Positions 32,122 to 42,915 of a DNA stretch of 64,000 nt are shown piece after piece. Numbering within the stretch: the first letter of the stretch is position 1; the number at the start of each line of letters is the position of its first letter. This stretch comes from Puccinia triticina (taxonomy: Eukaryota; Basidiomycota; Pucciniomycetes; Pucciniales; Pucciniaceae), in contig NC_070570.1 of NCBI RefSeq assembly GCF_026914185.1, forward strand, positions 4,774,001 through 4,838,000, given 5' to 3'. Below the pieces are notes generated by a model. It saw only the letters and a program-made list of their open reading frames with translations. It made no database searches and was not told the DNA's origin. Made by a program: the position numbers and the translations under genes.

Positions 32122-32924
32122 CGATGCGTGCGTCTAAATTCCTGGGACCGAAGCGCGTCTAGTGCTTAAAAACGAGCCAAATCCAAGTCCACAGTCTCGG
32201 CAGACGCGACCAGGGGACGGGGTGAAGGGCGAGTGGGGGGAAAATCGACCGAAGCCCAGATGGTTGGAGATTTACGAATGGAATGGTGTGCGGTTAGGTG
32301 TTATCGTGCCTGGTTAAGGTCGAAGGAAATCAGCTCGGACAGACTCTCGGGTTGGAAAGGGAAATGGTACCTACTAACAAGGAGGGGCAAAGAGGATAGA
32401 GAGACACAAGAAGAGGACTGGGATTTGTGACTAAGGAGCCGAAGATGAGATGTTTTGAAAACAAAAGGCGAAAAAATAACTGGCTGAGTGTTGGATGATT
32501 AACGGAAAGCTTAAGTTTCAAGAAGTGGCACGTCAACCCTGAGCCAGAAGGCCGTGGGTAATATCCGGTAGACAATCCGTGTTACCCGCTTTAGCCCACA
32601 GATCAGGCCAGGTTTCTGCGGTCCGCATGGTTCGCACCTGCGGATATGGGTGAGATATGCGGATACCCGGGCATGTTTCCTGATCAGGCGGGCCCGCCGA
32701 TGGGCCGCCCGAGCACGTGCCGGCTTTTGGGGGGAAATTTGTCTTGGCCCGACTCAACAGACACGCAACCCTAGTCGGGCGGGCGCGGCCAGCTAAATAC
32801 CAGTACTGGTGGTCCAATTAGAAGTCCCAGAATGACTGCATGTTTGACGTTGACCACGGGGTTTTCCCAGCCAGCCTTAACATCAAGTCTCGGAGTCAAC
32901 TCAACATGGCTGGTTCTGGTGATT
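32122..32924. other. Cyclin upstream region and G+C-rich repeat remnant
   Basis: The left part should hold the cyclin promoter. 32560-32810 is G+C-rich with GGCGGGCCCGCCGATGGGC, similar in style to hAT MITE interiors (39408 onward), but no clean ends were found. Confidence 0.4.
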
Positions 32925-33215
32925 ATTTTGTACTTGAGCATGTAATCACATGAATGAGAGTTCAAAGTCTCTTCTGTGTCCCTCATGTACTAAATCAATT
33001 TCACCACACCCATCCTCTCCTAGCTCCATTAAAGCGGAGGAAAAGTTTCATGCAACCAGCCAAGAAGTAACTTGAGTTGATCTAAGGTAATTTTTATCTC
33101 ATCATATGACATTTTCATTTTTAGAAGGTTTGCCGGCTTAATAGTCTTTCTTGCAAAATCTCTGTAGACATCAGTCTTCTGGATTTCACAAGAACTTTTT
33201 CCAGATTGCACATCA
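32925..33215 (-). pseudogene. Decayed paralogous fragment of the gene at 25988-28150
   Basis: The minus strand reads IQKTDVYRDFARKTIKPANL and ITLDQLKLLLGWLHETF. These align with LQRANIYRTLAKNKIYQPTN and ITLEELQNFVAGYMKHLLSF in the larger gene. Further on, HSCDYMLKYKIITR matches LVINYMLKYKMTKE. Order and spacing agree, but frames shift and no complete exon remains. This shows that the larger gene belongs to a duplicated local family. Confidence 0.65.
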
Positions 33216-34158
33216 AATTAATTGAATCTACAAAAAAGTCAATTGATCTAGGGAATCCAGAAGAATCTCCAAGTTTCTGATGTTTTTTTTTGTGATATCT
33301 GATTATTTCCTCTAGGACTGCTAGAAGGACTTAACTTGTTCTCTTTTACAATAGCAATGGCATCATCAAAGACGCTTGGACCTCCAAAGTTCCTTGGCAA
33401 GATTCTCTGCTCAAACCTTCTCTATTATTCTTCTCACATATTTTAATTAAACTCTCTCTCTTTTCTTTTCCTTGCTGTATTGCCTAGGGGAACCAACAAC
33501 TCACTTTGTTGTCTATGTTCCTCCACATTCAACATCTTCATTATTCAAAATCATTTTTACTACTGTTCCTCCACAATTCAACATCTTCATCACTGTCAGT
33601 CAAAATCTTCCTCAAAGAAGATCAATAGTGTCATTGACTTCATCAATCTTCTGAGCTCAGTTATCTCACTTCCTGTCCACTCATCCGCCAAAATTCCAGA
33701 GCAGAGTTCTTTTGTGATTCTTATCACTTCCCTCTCACTCCGACCATCCACCAATCCTTGATTTCCTGCTCTGACATATCAGTAGGTTCTTATTCAACAG
33801 TTCTTACTTCAACACAGATGGTTTATTGACTATTTCTTTTTTCCTATTTTGATCTTTGTGTGTTGCTATTTATTGTTTTGTCCATTGTCATTGTGTACTC
33901 TCCTTCTGTTCTCTTTGCCTTAAGGTAGCTTTTGTTTTTGTTTTTATCTTTCTCTCATATTGTGTATTCTCAATCAGATTACTTATAGGAGCTCAGTACC
34001 GGTCTTTGTTTCCTCCCAATGATTCGTCTGCACCAATCATTGAGAGCGTTTTGTATGTATGTACTGATGCACTTATTTCCTCAATGGCTGGTCTGTGCCG
34101 GCCATGGAGGAGATTGAAATGCATTGCACTCCCTTTTGAGTGCTGGGGTTTTCACTCC
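33216..34158. other. Intergenic DNA with one isolated palindrome unit
   Basis: 33480-33760 is T/C-rich with open frames but no motif. At 34082-34112 TCAATGGCTGGTCTGTGCCGGCCATGGAGGA is a single unit of the GATGGCC palindrome design, outside any recognised element. Confidence 0.45.
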
Positions 34159-34166
34159 ATCCCCAC

Positions 34167-34591
34167 TAGAGCTGGTAAATTTGAACCTGGGTACCTGAAG
34201 CCTTTTTTGCCTAAAATGAGACACTCCCACCTGCAGAGCAGGTACCGGTGGTACCCGCGTGGGTATTTGCAGGTACCTGCCACTCTAGTGCCTACTTCTT
34301 TGGGATTTGCTCATGTGATCAAGGCATCTTTTGGGTGTTGGCTAGAGTGGACAAGCGCACAGCTGAGGCCTTGGAACCCATCAGATATGAGCCCCGACTG
34401 CGTCGGAGGATGGGTGGTCCGCAGCCTGCACAGCTCAGCTGTATCCATGAGCGGGTGTGGATGACCAATACCTGGGTACCCGCATGGTTTTTTTCAGAAT
34501 CCCAGAAATCTGCATCCAAACCCACACATGTTGGCGGGTACCCACCAGAAGATAGCAGGTACCTGCAACGGGTTTGTTTCAACCAGCTCTA
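34167..34591. mobile_element. 425-bp hAT-type MITE
   Basis: It starts TAGAGCTGGTAAATTTGAACC and ends with the inverse CCAGCTCTA. Inner GGTACCTG motifs also pair. Flanks ATCCCCAC (34159-34166) and ATCTCAAC (34592-34599) agree at 6 of 8, as expected for an aged 8-bp hAT duplication. A 202-codon open frame (33856-34464) runs into it and is not a gene. Confidence 0.7.
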
Positions 34592-34599
34592 ATCTCAAC

Positions 34600-37030
34600 C
34601 TGGAATGCAGGGTTGTGTAAAAGGGCTGGGTTTTGAGTGAACCACATCCCACTCCAAATGTATTGTAGTGGTCAAATGTCCATGTACACTTTTTTTGGTG
34701 TGCATTTAGTAAGGGTTTGGTGTGCCTAAAGCCTGCTCCAATGAAAAAAACTCAGGGTGAGAAATTTAAGGGCCCATTTGGACATTGAGGGGCCTGAATC
34801 TCAGAGACCTCAGCACAAGTCACCCTGGCAGTTGGACATAAATTCAGCTGCAAGTACATTAAAATCTACTGTAAAGTAAAGAAAAATTGTAAGACAAGTA
34901 AAAAAAACATCTTCACTCTAAGACTCAATAAAGGAATGTTAGTCAACATCCACCACTATACCTGCTTTGGCTGCCACAGCTTCCCCTGGTTACACAAGCA
35001 CTTGTGGTCCACAACCCCACAAACCCATCCCAGCATATTTGAGTCCCCAACCTGACTACATCACTACAAGAATTCAGCTTAGCTAAGTAGCCAGTGTCCC
35101 TCCTCCAATAGAGGTACTTAGTTTTAATACATGTACCATAATTGTTTCACCGTTGGGTTAATGAAACTGGAAAATTTGGAAAATTTTCCAAGCATTACAT
35201 ATGCAAAAGACAATACATGTTTTTTGCTACAAGATGTTGTTGGATTTCTGGTTAACAGCTTTGAAGTTGCCAGTCAGCACCTCAGCCTCCGTGTGGGCAT
35301 GCAGCATTTGGCTGGTTGCAAAGTGACCCTGACTGCCTCGCATACCAAAACACCCTTCTGGTGTGAGCCAGATCCAAGGTTTTGATGGGAGTGTGTCCTT
35401 GTTTCCATCACCACACCTCCAATATGTTGCAGATCCTTTCTAGAATTGAAGATGTGATACATATATGTACATGTTCTTGTTTTTTTAGTATCTGTTTTAC
35501 TACAAATTAAGCTTGATTGCATCAAGTGAAAAAAACTATTGAAGTTATAGATTTGAATTGTGATTTGGCTTGCACCTCATATGACAAGGACAGTCATACT
35601 ACTTCTTGTTGTCAAGTTACAAATATGAAGGGGTGAGAATACAACAACAAAAAAATACAGAACAGTCCAGCAGATAGCAAGCTTCACACAGTCCCTCAAG
35701 ACTTTGGGGGTGAACTTGCCAAGCAAGCCACCGTCAGGAGGCAGTTACCCCTTAGCTCGCTAAACTTGCGCACCAAGAATGGATTTTGAAGGTAGTTTGT
35801 TTATTTTTTCTACAGCTCACCTACCGCATCCAATCCTTGTTTATTAGCTCAATGTCAATGTAACATGCTGCAGAAAAGAGTAAAAATTTCATCTCTACAC
35901 TCTGGTGGAGCGCAAACTGCGGAAACTGAATTGGTGAGCACAGACCCTCTCTGTGCAAAATCCTCACTTGATGCAAGTACATATGCAGATTTTTTTTGGA
36001 CTGGAACTTGGAAGGAACATTGTCAAGCTACCCAAATTCTGTAGGTTGGACAGGCCCAAGCTTCTTACTGTAAGCTTCTCTGGTGAGGCTAGACCCGCGC
36101 TCACCATGAGTGGCTTTAAGCTCCAGGGCTCACAGCGTTGTGCTGGGTGGTGTGTAATCCCAGCCACAACGATAGTCTACTGACAGGCCTCCAGTTCCGC
36201 TGCTGGTGTCGACGCATCCGGACACCAGTTGATGTGATGGCTATGAATTCCCCCAAGACCAGTCTGACATTGAATCCCATCCCTCACAGGAACCGCTTCC
36301 GCTCTCAAGCCACAGACAACGCGGGCTGGTCTGTCCTGTTTGGTTTGAGTCCTCAGAACTCTGAACAGAGAAATTGCCCACCGCTGACCGTGTATATTGC
36401 TCGTCATTGGCATTCAAGCCCATGGGCCTGGGTCCTTAGCGGTCAAAGCGAGTGTACCACACAGCTGACTGCTAAGCTTATCCAGAAAAAATCGGAGTTC
36501 ACCGTTTGGTAACAAAACAACGGCCGGGTTTGTCGATATGCTTCCAATTCCAGTATCACTTTCTCAGCAGCGTTTTTCTTCACATCCCACCCATTATCAC
36601 AAAAGCTATCTGCCTTCATCAATCGATATCAGTCCATTAACACTTTCTTGAAAGCTTATCCTGTCACTTCCGGTATCCGAGCGAAAACTTCACTCGCCAA
36701 TCCCTCCTCATTTGCTCTCAAACCTCGAGGAAACACAAAAGTTTGTCCCTGATACCAGCTGTGTTGTATAAGCGTGCACCTACTAACGCCGTTTGACCAT
36801 CTGCTTGAAGCGCTTGAATCCTGCCCCATTGTACAGCAAGCTCTTTTGTCCAATCCCTCCATTGTACTCGTTAGCCAGTCACTCTTTGCTGCAGCTGGTA
36901 CAAACTGTATGTGAAGTTACCTTATATAGCGGGGACCTAGTGCGCTCGTCGTCATCTGATTTTTGTTTTGAAAAATTCTACTTATCCAGGCTCTCTGAAG
37001 TTCCATCCACCAATCTCAGCTATAAAAATC
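34600..37030. other. Intergenic DNA, no supported gene
   Basis: A 124-codon plus frame at 36138-36512 and shorter frames nearby have fairly coding-like composition but no motif or clear exon borders. 36600-37030 probably includes the promoter and 5' UTR of the gene at 37031. Confidence 0.35.
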
Positions 37031-37978
37031 ATGCCTCGACCATCATCCCAGTCACGTCGGCACCGTAATCAATCCCTTACCTCGCCTCTCTTTCACTGGC
37101 GGCCCAGAGTGTCTTCGCCTCTTACCAGCGAAGTCACGTTCCCTAGCCTCGATGAGAAATGGCCGATATCTGATAAATCCGCTGCTGGCCTGGTTGAGGA
37201 GTTGACCGTCACCCGGCGTGCCAGTAGCACACAGATCGGCATGAGTCTAGTTGTGGATGCCTTGATGTCGGTATGGCTGTGCCGGGTCGCCATGGACAAC
37301 TTCTTGACGCTTCGGTTCCTTCTTGCTGCCATCCCGCCCCCCTTCAACCAGCCTGGAACAATCCTATTCTGCAACTCAAACCACCATTATCACAATCCGC
37401 GAGATTATCCGGTACTCGCTCCCGGCGAGTCAGCCCTTAACTTAGAGGAGCTTCCAGCAAACTGTGTCTTTCTACCTCGTCTCATCGTGAAGATTGGGCA
37501 ATCACAATCCCTGGCCGGACTCATTCCCCTAATTGTGGCTTGTGCAATCACCCTCAAATTGACCTTTGGCTATCTCCTACTCCGTACCTCTAAACGATCC
37601 AACGCGGCTTTCTACTACTTCAAATCCACCGCGGCTTTACATCTCTTGATCGCATACACCACCTTTGTCTACATCCACGTCCACATTGACTTACTCATGC
37701 ATCAGTATCCTCGACTCGAGCAAGCCTTGCGGATCTCGTCCGAGTGCATCTTTTTCCTGGCAGGTGTCACAGTGTGTTTCTTCTTGCTAGCCATAGTAGT
37801 CGTTCCGCTTCTTTGGATCTGCAGCAGCTACACCCACTCACCAGACCCACGCTCAGCTAATGGAGGCGAGAGAAAATTAGACAACCAAGCCAAACAATTC
37901 AATCACCATCAGCAGAACACAAGGCACCTTCGCATTGGCTCTCCTCACAAGAAACACACCCTTTCTCACAAGTTCTAA
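37031..37978 (+). CDS. Predicted membrane protein of unknown function (315 aa)
   Basis: This is a single open exon. I chose the ATG at 37031 (MPRPSSQSRRHRNQ) because the frame upstream to 36968 adds 21 residues without conservation cues. Residues of about 1-150 are soluble and Ser/Pro-rich. Three hydrophobic segments follow: around SLAGLIPLIVACAITLK, FKSTAALHLLIAYTTFVY and IFFLAGVTVCFFLLAIVVV. The tail is basic and His-rich. There is no known domain. It is likely an integral membrane protein. Codon use is even and there are no frameshifts. Alternative: an upstream exon could exist. Confidence 0.55.
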   Translation: MPRPSSQSRRHRNQSLTSPLFHWRPRVSSPLTSEVTFPSLDEKWPISDKSAAGLVEELTVTRRASSTQIGMSLVVDALMSVWLCRVAMDNFLTLRFLLAAIPPPFNQPGTILFCNSNHHYHNPRDYPVLAPGESALNLEELPANCVFLPRLIVKIGQSQSLAGLIPLIVACAITLKLTFGYLLLRTSKRSNAAFYYFKSTAALHLLIAYTTFVYIHVHIDLLMHQYPRLEQALRISSECIFFLAGVTVCFFLLAIVVVPLLWICSSYTHSPDPRSANGGERKLDNQAKQFNHHQQNTRHLRIGSPHKKHTLSHKF

Positions 37979-39253
37979 TCATCCCAACTGAAATTGGGAG
38001 TTCAATCTATCGGTGCAAACATTCACTACTTGTGCTGTAAGCGAGTGCGGGTAGAACCAAACTTACGCCTAGTCTTCATTATAGTTTAGTTCTTTTGTTT
38101 CTTCAGCTGCAAGCCGTCTTTGCCAGTATCAGTTACCTTTCACCCATGTCTCCAACCTCTTACCGAGATGTTTTTTTCGCTTTCAACCTATTACTTTCAC
38201 CGTGTGCAGCGGGTGGTTCACACCTCTGACAAACTCACACATCATGTTCTTTATCTCTCTTTCTCTACTTGAAAATTTAATTTAATTATGATTATATGCC
38301 CAAGCTGGTTATGAGGTCCTGCTACAAAGACCCTCCCGAGCCTTTCAAATTGAGCTGCTTCAGCCACCTCTGGCCAAGCCTGATCAAACTGGAGGCTGGT
38401 CCATGTTCTTATTTAACAATCTGTGTGGATGTGCATTGTGCTGTGTCATTTGCCTGGAATTTGGGAAGTTTAATTCCAATTTAAAGGATTACTAAATGTA
38501 CCTGGTTTTTCTACATTCATACCTGGTTTTTACATACCCCTTTTTACGCAGTTGTGCCTATTTTTTTGTACTCATTCTGCAATGCAAATGGGCTCAAAAT
38601 TCACCTAAGACTGTGATAATAACTAGGAGCCGATATTTGTGGTTTTGCCACTGCAAATCTGAGGTGCAATTTTTAAGGAAAAAGTAAAAGATAGCACACT
38701 AACTGTCTCTTTTCCAGACCACAAGTGGGAATGGATGCTCACCCAATGAGCAGAAGCTATCTGGAAAGTGGGGAGATAAAACATAATATTGGGGGGTTTC
38801 AAGTGGCTAGGTGCCCCTCACAATGCACATCCACTTTTGTGAATTGATTTTCAAGTTAGTACTCAAACACTGAGGCAATTAAAAGCACATCCAAGCCAAG
38901 TTGTACTAAGTACATCCCCTGGGCAGCTTGATTTTCTTTTCCAACAACATTCTTAAGCACCAATCTGAAAAGTTAGATGCAAGCACTTTTTTATTGTCTG
39001 TGCTACATAAGCTATAGCACTTCCTTTCTCTTTTTTGCTGTGTTCCAAGGTATGGCCAGACTGCCGCTGTACCCACAGTCAACATGAGGCAAGTGAAGCT
39101 GTTTTGATATCTGTTCTCATCAACTGATTATCTGTGCATTCTCTGTTCACACATTGTTACTTCAAGTGGCATATTTAACCTCATGAGAAAAAAAGGAAGG
39201 GAAATTCATCTTTCAAAAACAAACAATTTGTTTAGAACAAAACATCAACTGCT
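37979..39253. other. Intergenic DNA
   Basis: This is A+T-rich, with a T-rich stretch after the membrane-protein gene that may hold its 3' end. No gene or repeat border was recognised. Confidence 0.4.
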
Positions 39254-39255
39254 TA

Positions 39256-39397
39256 TTGGGTGACTTCCTGTCAAGATCTGCGGGTCTCCCAGAAGTGATC
39301 TAGAGCCCAAAAAGCTAGATTTCCCTGAGAAAATCTAGACTTTTTGGGTCTGAACCAACATCTGCAGGGGTCCCAGATTGCACAGGGAGTCCTCCAT
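39256..39397. mobile_element. 142-bp MITE with TA duplication
   Basis: Ends TTGGGTGACTTCCTGT and the inverse of ATGGAGGACTCCCTGT are flanked by TA (39254-39255 and 39398-39399). Inside, CTAGATTTTC/GAAAATCTAG words pair. Related copies lie at 52190-52392 and 59109-59463. This one abuts the hAT target duplication. Confidence 0.65.
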
Positions 39398-39738
39398 TAC
39401 TGAAGATTAGGGATGCCAATCAGGCGGGCTCGGGCCGCCCACAGGCCAGCCCAAGTTGGGCCGCAATATTATTGGGCGGGTTGGGCCAGGTCAGATCAGC
39501 CAAAAGTGCTGCCCGACCCAAACCCGCCCAAACACGTTTAAGTGTTGGGTTGCCCATGGGCAGCCCGCGGGCCCAAGCCAAATCTTTGAATACATGAATT
39601 TTTAATTTTTTTTTGTTCAACGTTGGGTGATTTGAGCATATCAATTTCTCCCTACACCATTGTGAGGGAGTAGCTAGTCATAAATAGAAGGGAAAAAAGT
39701 GAATTATAAGAAAAAACAAGAGAAACGCTTTTAACCAG

Positions 39739-40975
39739 TCACTTATCGGCCACTAGCTTGCTTGCCTCAATCCAATCTTGAGTGCAGATTAGCGCCTCAA
39801 CAGATTCATCACTCAAGCGCATCCAATAGTCGTCCAGGACCCGTCTGCTTGTTGAGAACACCGACTCAGATGCCACTGAGGTCATTGGAACCATCAGTAA
39901 ACATCTGGCAAGCTTGGATAACAATGGGAATCTTGTGGCATTTGATTTCCACCAGTCAAGTATTTCAAACTGGGAACTGTTGGGGATGATGAGGTTTTGT
40001 TCCTATAGATAGAGATCTAATCTGGCTGCTGGCGAGTTAACTTGAGATTGATCACCCAAGCCAGCCATGTACTGATGGAAGGCATAGAGGTCTTGATTGA
40101 CCATCATCACAGTAGAGTTTGCTTTGACTTGGCTTCTGACTGATGGTGTTGGAACATAAAGGTCGCAGAGATCCATTAAGGAAGACCTTACAATTTCAAC
40201 AAGCTTGCTGACATCTTCCCCACCCGCCTGCTCAAGGCTGTATCGGAGATATTGAATCTTGTACCAAGGGTCAAGGATGAGTCCAATTGCCAGCAGGTGC
40301 TTCGAAGGCTGCCAGTATTGCTCAAATTTTTCTTGCATTGGTTTGATCATATTGGCCACAAGGGGCAGTGATTCACCTTCCTTTAGTTGCTTGTTGATTG
40401 CTGACATCACACGGTAGGCTTGGTTGATGGTTGGGTAGCAAGTTCTGCTTAACAAGACAGACACTAAATACAGGAAAAAGTCAGTGACAGCACAAATAGA
40501 AAAAGCCAACAGAGTATTAAACTTACCTTGGGAAAAAGGTGCAATAAAATTTTCCATGACCACAAGTTCCTCCCACTGAAGCTTGGTTGGGCAATCCTCA
40601 AACTTCTTGTCCTGAATTCAGTGAATAGCAAGCTCCTGGGAGGCCAACTTGCATGGCAGCAAGGACTCAATCATCTGATAAGTCGAGTTCCATTGGGAGG
40701 GGACATCCTTTGAAGGATGTTTCTTCCTGACGTCAATGTTAACTTCAGTGAGGGCCTTTTCAAAGGCATCCATGCAAGAAGGGGATCCACAGATCCAATG
40801 GACGCTGGAACGCAGTTGATCCACAGCAGCACCGGCAAACTTGATCCCATCTTTAACCACCAGGTTGATGATGTGGGCTAAGCAGCACACATGGAAGTAA
40901 TTGGAGGTTGCAGAGCCCGGTGTGAGAATAAAGGCTGGTTGGTCAGTAGAAATATCCGCTAACGGCCCTCTTCAA
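39739..40975 (-). pseudogene. hAT transposase, C-terminal part
   Basis: On the minus strand: ADISTDQPAFILTPGSATSN, FHVCCLAHIINLVVKDG (the conserved CLAHIINL block of hAT transposases), PSQWNSTYQMIE (W-ST-M--R-like), LDPWYKIQYL, then after gaps and a likely intron, ASESVFSTSRRVLDDYWMRL, the hAT dimerisation (Dimer_Tnp_hAT) region. Stops and frame changes occur between the blocks. The N-terminal part lies at 56504-57465, beyond 15.4 kb of inserted DNA. Confidence 0.85.
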
Positions 40976-40994
40976 GAATATATGTGTCTGACAG

Positions 40995-41035
40995 TCTGGG
41001 CTGAGTGATTATTGCCAATAATCACTCAGCCCAGA
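40995..41035. repeat. Perfect 20-bp inverted repeat with 1-nt loop
   Basis: TCTGGGCTGAGTGATTATTG, then C, then its exact inverse. It lies ten bases inside the left end of the unidentified insertion. Confidence 0.9.
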
Positions 41036-41975
41036 AAATTGGTGTCTTGGCTCTGCACTGCTACTTTCCGCTAGTCTTCAGCGCCTGATCTATAGTGTAA
41101 TAATCTGCAAGTGAATAAAGCTCTGCACTCAGCTAGCACAGAATCCATAAGTAATCCATAAGTAAAGATAAGGTCACGTAAAACTCTCCTAATACTCTAG
41201 TATGTCCGTAAGTGTAAGTACAATAATGAGTGGCAAGTGAGAAAACTCAAAGAACTGGAAGATGTATTTCCATGAGATTCATTATCTATTTACATGTTGG
41301 AGTAGTATTAGATAATGAATGAGTGGAATTTCCTCTTTACCTGGAAGCAGGTTGAGGGCCGCTGTCTAGTTTTGTGTGCGCTTGGGGTTGACTTTTTGTC
41401 CTGCAGAGTTGCAGTCCGTCTGTCGCAGCATTCGCGCCTAGTCAGTTATTTCAGACTCTCTCAAGCTCGTACTCAAGTTAGGTCAAGCTTACGGAGCCGT
41501 GAGTCTTTGCTCTTGTTGGCCTAGCTAAGGCGCGATGCTGGGAACGTATTGCCGAGTTTATCTGCAGTTCAGATTCATCGGCGTTAGTTCTTTTCAGCAC
41601 GCTTGTTCCTAGCTTGGATTGGATCAGGCTGCTCACCTCCTTCGGTTACTTTATGGTACGAGGCGGTGTCTGCTCTGATCTTACTTCCGGGCGTTTTGCC
41701 TGTTGAAGCGGGGAAGAGCATTTAGCTTCATCCTTGTCAGTTATCTGGTCGGGAACTCGAGTACTCACCTAGGGTGCCTATCGAGATCCTTTCCAGTAAC
41801 GACGGTCGGCAGTTCTTGTCCGCTTTTTTGACCTTGCTGCTTGTGTAGTTGGTACCTGCTTTCATCCAATTGATGCTATCAGTTTTCCCGACTACGCGGG
41901 CAGCTGGGGCTGCGGAGGGAGGTTTGCTTTGCTTACCAAACTCTGCATCTGGTGTTGTTTGGAACACCCGCTTTA

Positions 41976-42869
41976 GAGCATTTCCACCGCGGGCCCTAAA
42001 TCGGGGCCCTAGTTGGAAATTTCAGTAGTTTACCGTCTCAACCCGACCCACCGCGGGCGCTATTTGCGTCGAAAATTTACGGCCGTCCCTAAATATCGAC
42101 CTCGAGTCCCTACATGTAGGGACTCCGAGGGACTCACCAGGGACTCATTCATCCCCACCTCAACTCCCTTTCACACACCAAACTCCTCGTGAAACTACAG
42201 CTCACACCCCCAAATGTACAATCCCTTCACATGATGGCCAAGTCAGGCCGGCCATCAAGAGGTACTCCCCTCGATGGCCCGTTTGTTCCGGTCATCGAGA
42301 GGAGTACATTCTCCCCTCGATGGCCGGTTCCTTCCGGTCATCGAGAGGAGTAAATACTCCCTTTGATGGCCGGTTCCTCCGGTCATTGAGAGGAGTACAT
42401 ACTCCCCTTGATGTCCGGTTCCTTTCGGTCATCAAGAGGATACTCCCCATGATGACCGGAACAAACTGGTCTGTTCTGATCATCGAGGGGAGTTGGCCGG
42501 TTCGTTCCAATTATCGAGGGGAGTATATACTCCCCACAATGACCGGAACAACCCGGATTGTTCAGACCTCATCAAGGGAGGTACATATTTACTCCCCTCA
42601 ATGGCTGGTTCGTTCCAGTTATCAAGAGGGTATATACTCCCCACAATGACCGGAACGACCCGCTTTGTTCCGATCATCAACAAGAGAACTCCCTTTGATA
42701 ACTGGGTGGATTTGACGGGGGAGTGGACCGGGGGCGACGCATGCCTTTCATGACTTTTTACAGACTCTCGCGGTGTATGCCGCAGCAGTTTGGGGCGCTA
42801 AAACTGGCTGCGCACTGCCAGAGATCATATTTTAGCGCCCCGAAAATACCGCCCGCGGTGGAAATGCTC
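41976..42869. mobile_element. 894-bp PIF/Harbinger-like MITE carrying a palindrome array
   Basis: Ends GAGCATTTCCACCGCGGGC and the exact inverse are flanked by TTA (41973-41975 and 42870-42872), the 3-bp TWA duplication usual for PIF/Harbinger. The other LTR shows the empty site. 42225-42700 is filled with GATGGCCGGTTCCTTCCGGTCATC-type palindromes. It has no transposase. Confidence 0.88.
42225..42700. repeat. Palindrome array D inside the Harbinger-like MITE
   Basis: About ten units of (T/C)GATGGCCGGTTC-TTCCGGTCATCGAG alternate with GAGGAGTACATACTCC spacers, themselves palindromic. The design is the same as arrays A-C in the CACCAGG-ended elements, but the centre is GTTCC...TTCC instead of GTACC. 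Confidence 0.8.
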
Positions 42870-42915
42870 TTAGCTTGTGGACTGGTGACCGGCTCCCTTG
42901 GCCTGGATTCTTACA

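Larger units (their letters stand above)
41238..42915 (-). repeat. Copia 3' LTR, interrupted by a MITE
   Basis: Homologous to 55124-55905 apart from the insertion 41976-42869 and its TTA duplication. The adjacent internal sequence in element orientation is CTCGAAGCACAGAAGGC, a weak polypurine tract. Confidence 0.88.

Noticed and set aside
33856..34464. 202-codon plus-strand ORF
   Set aside because: It runs from T-rich intergenic DNA across the left border of a hAT MITE. No motif, and composition changes at the border.
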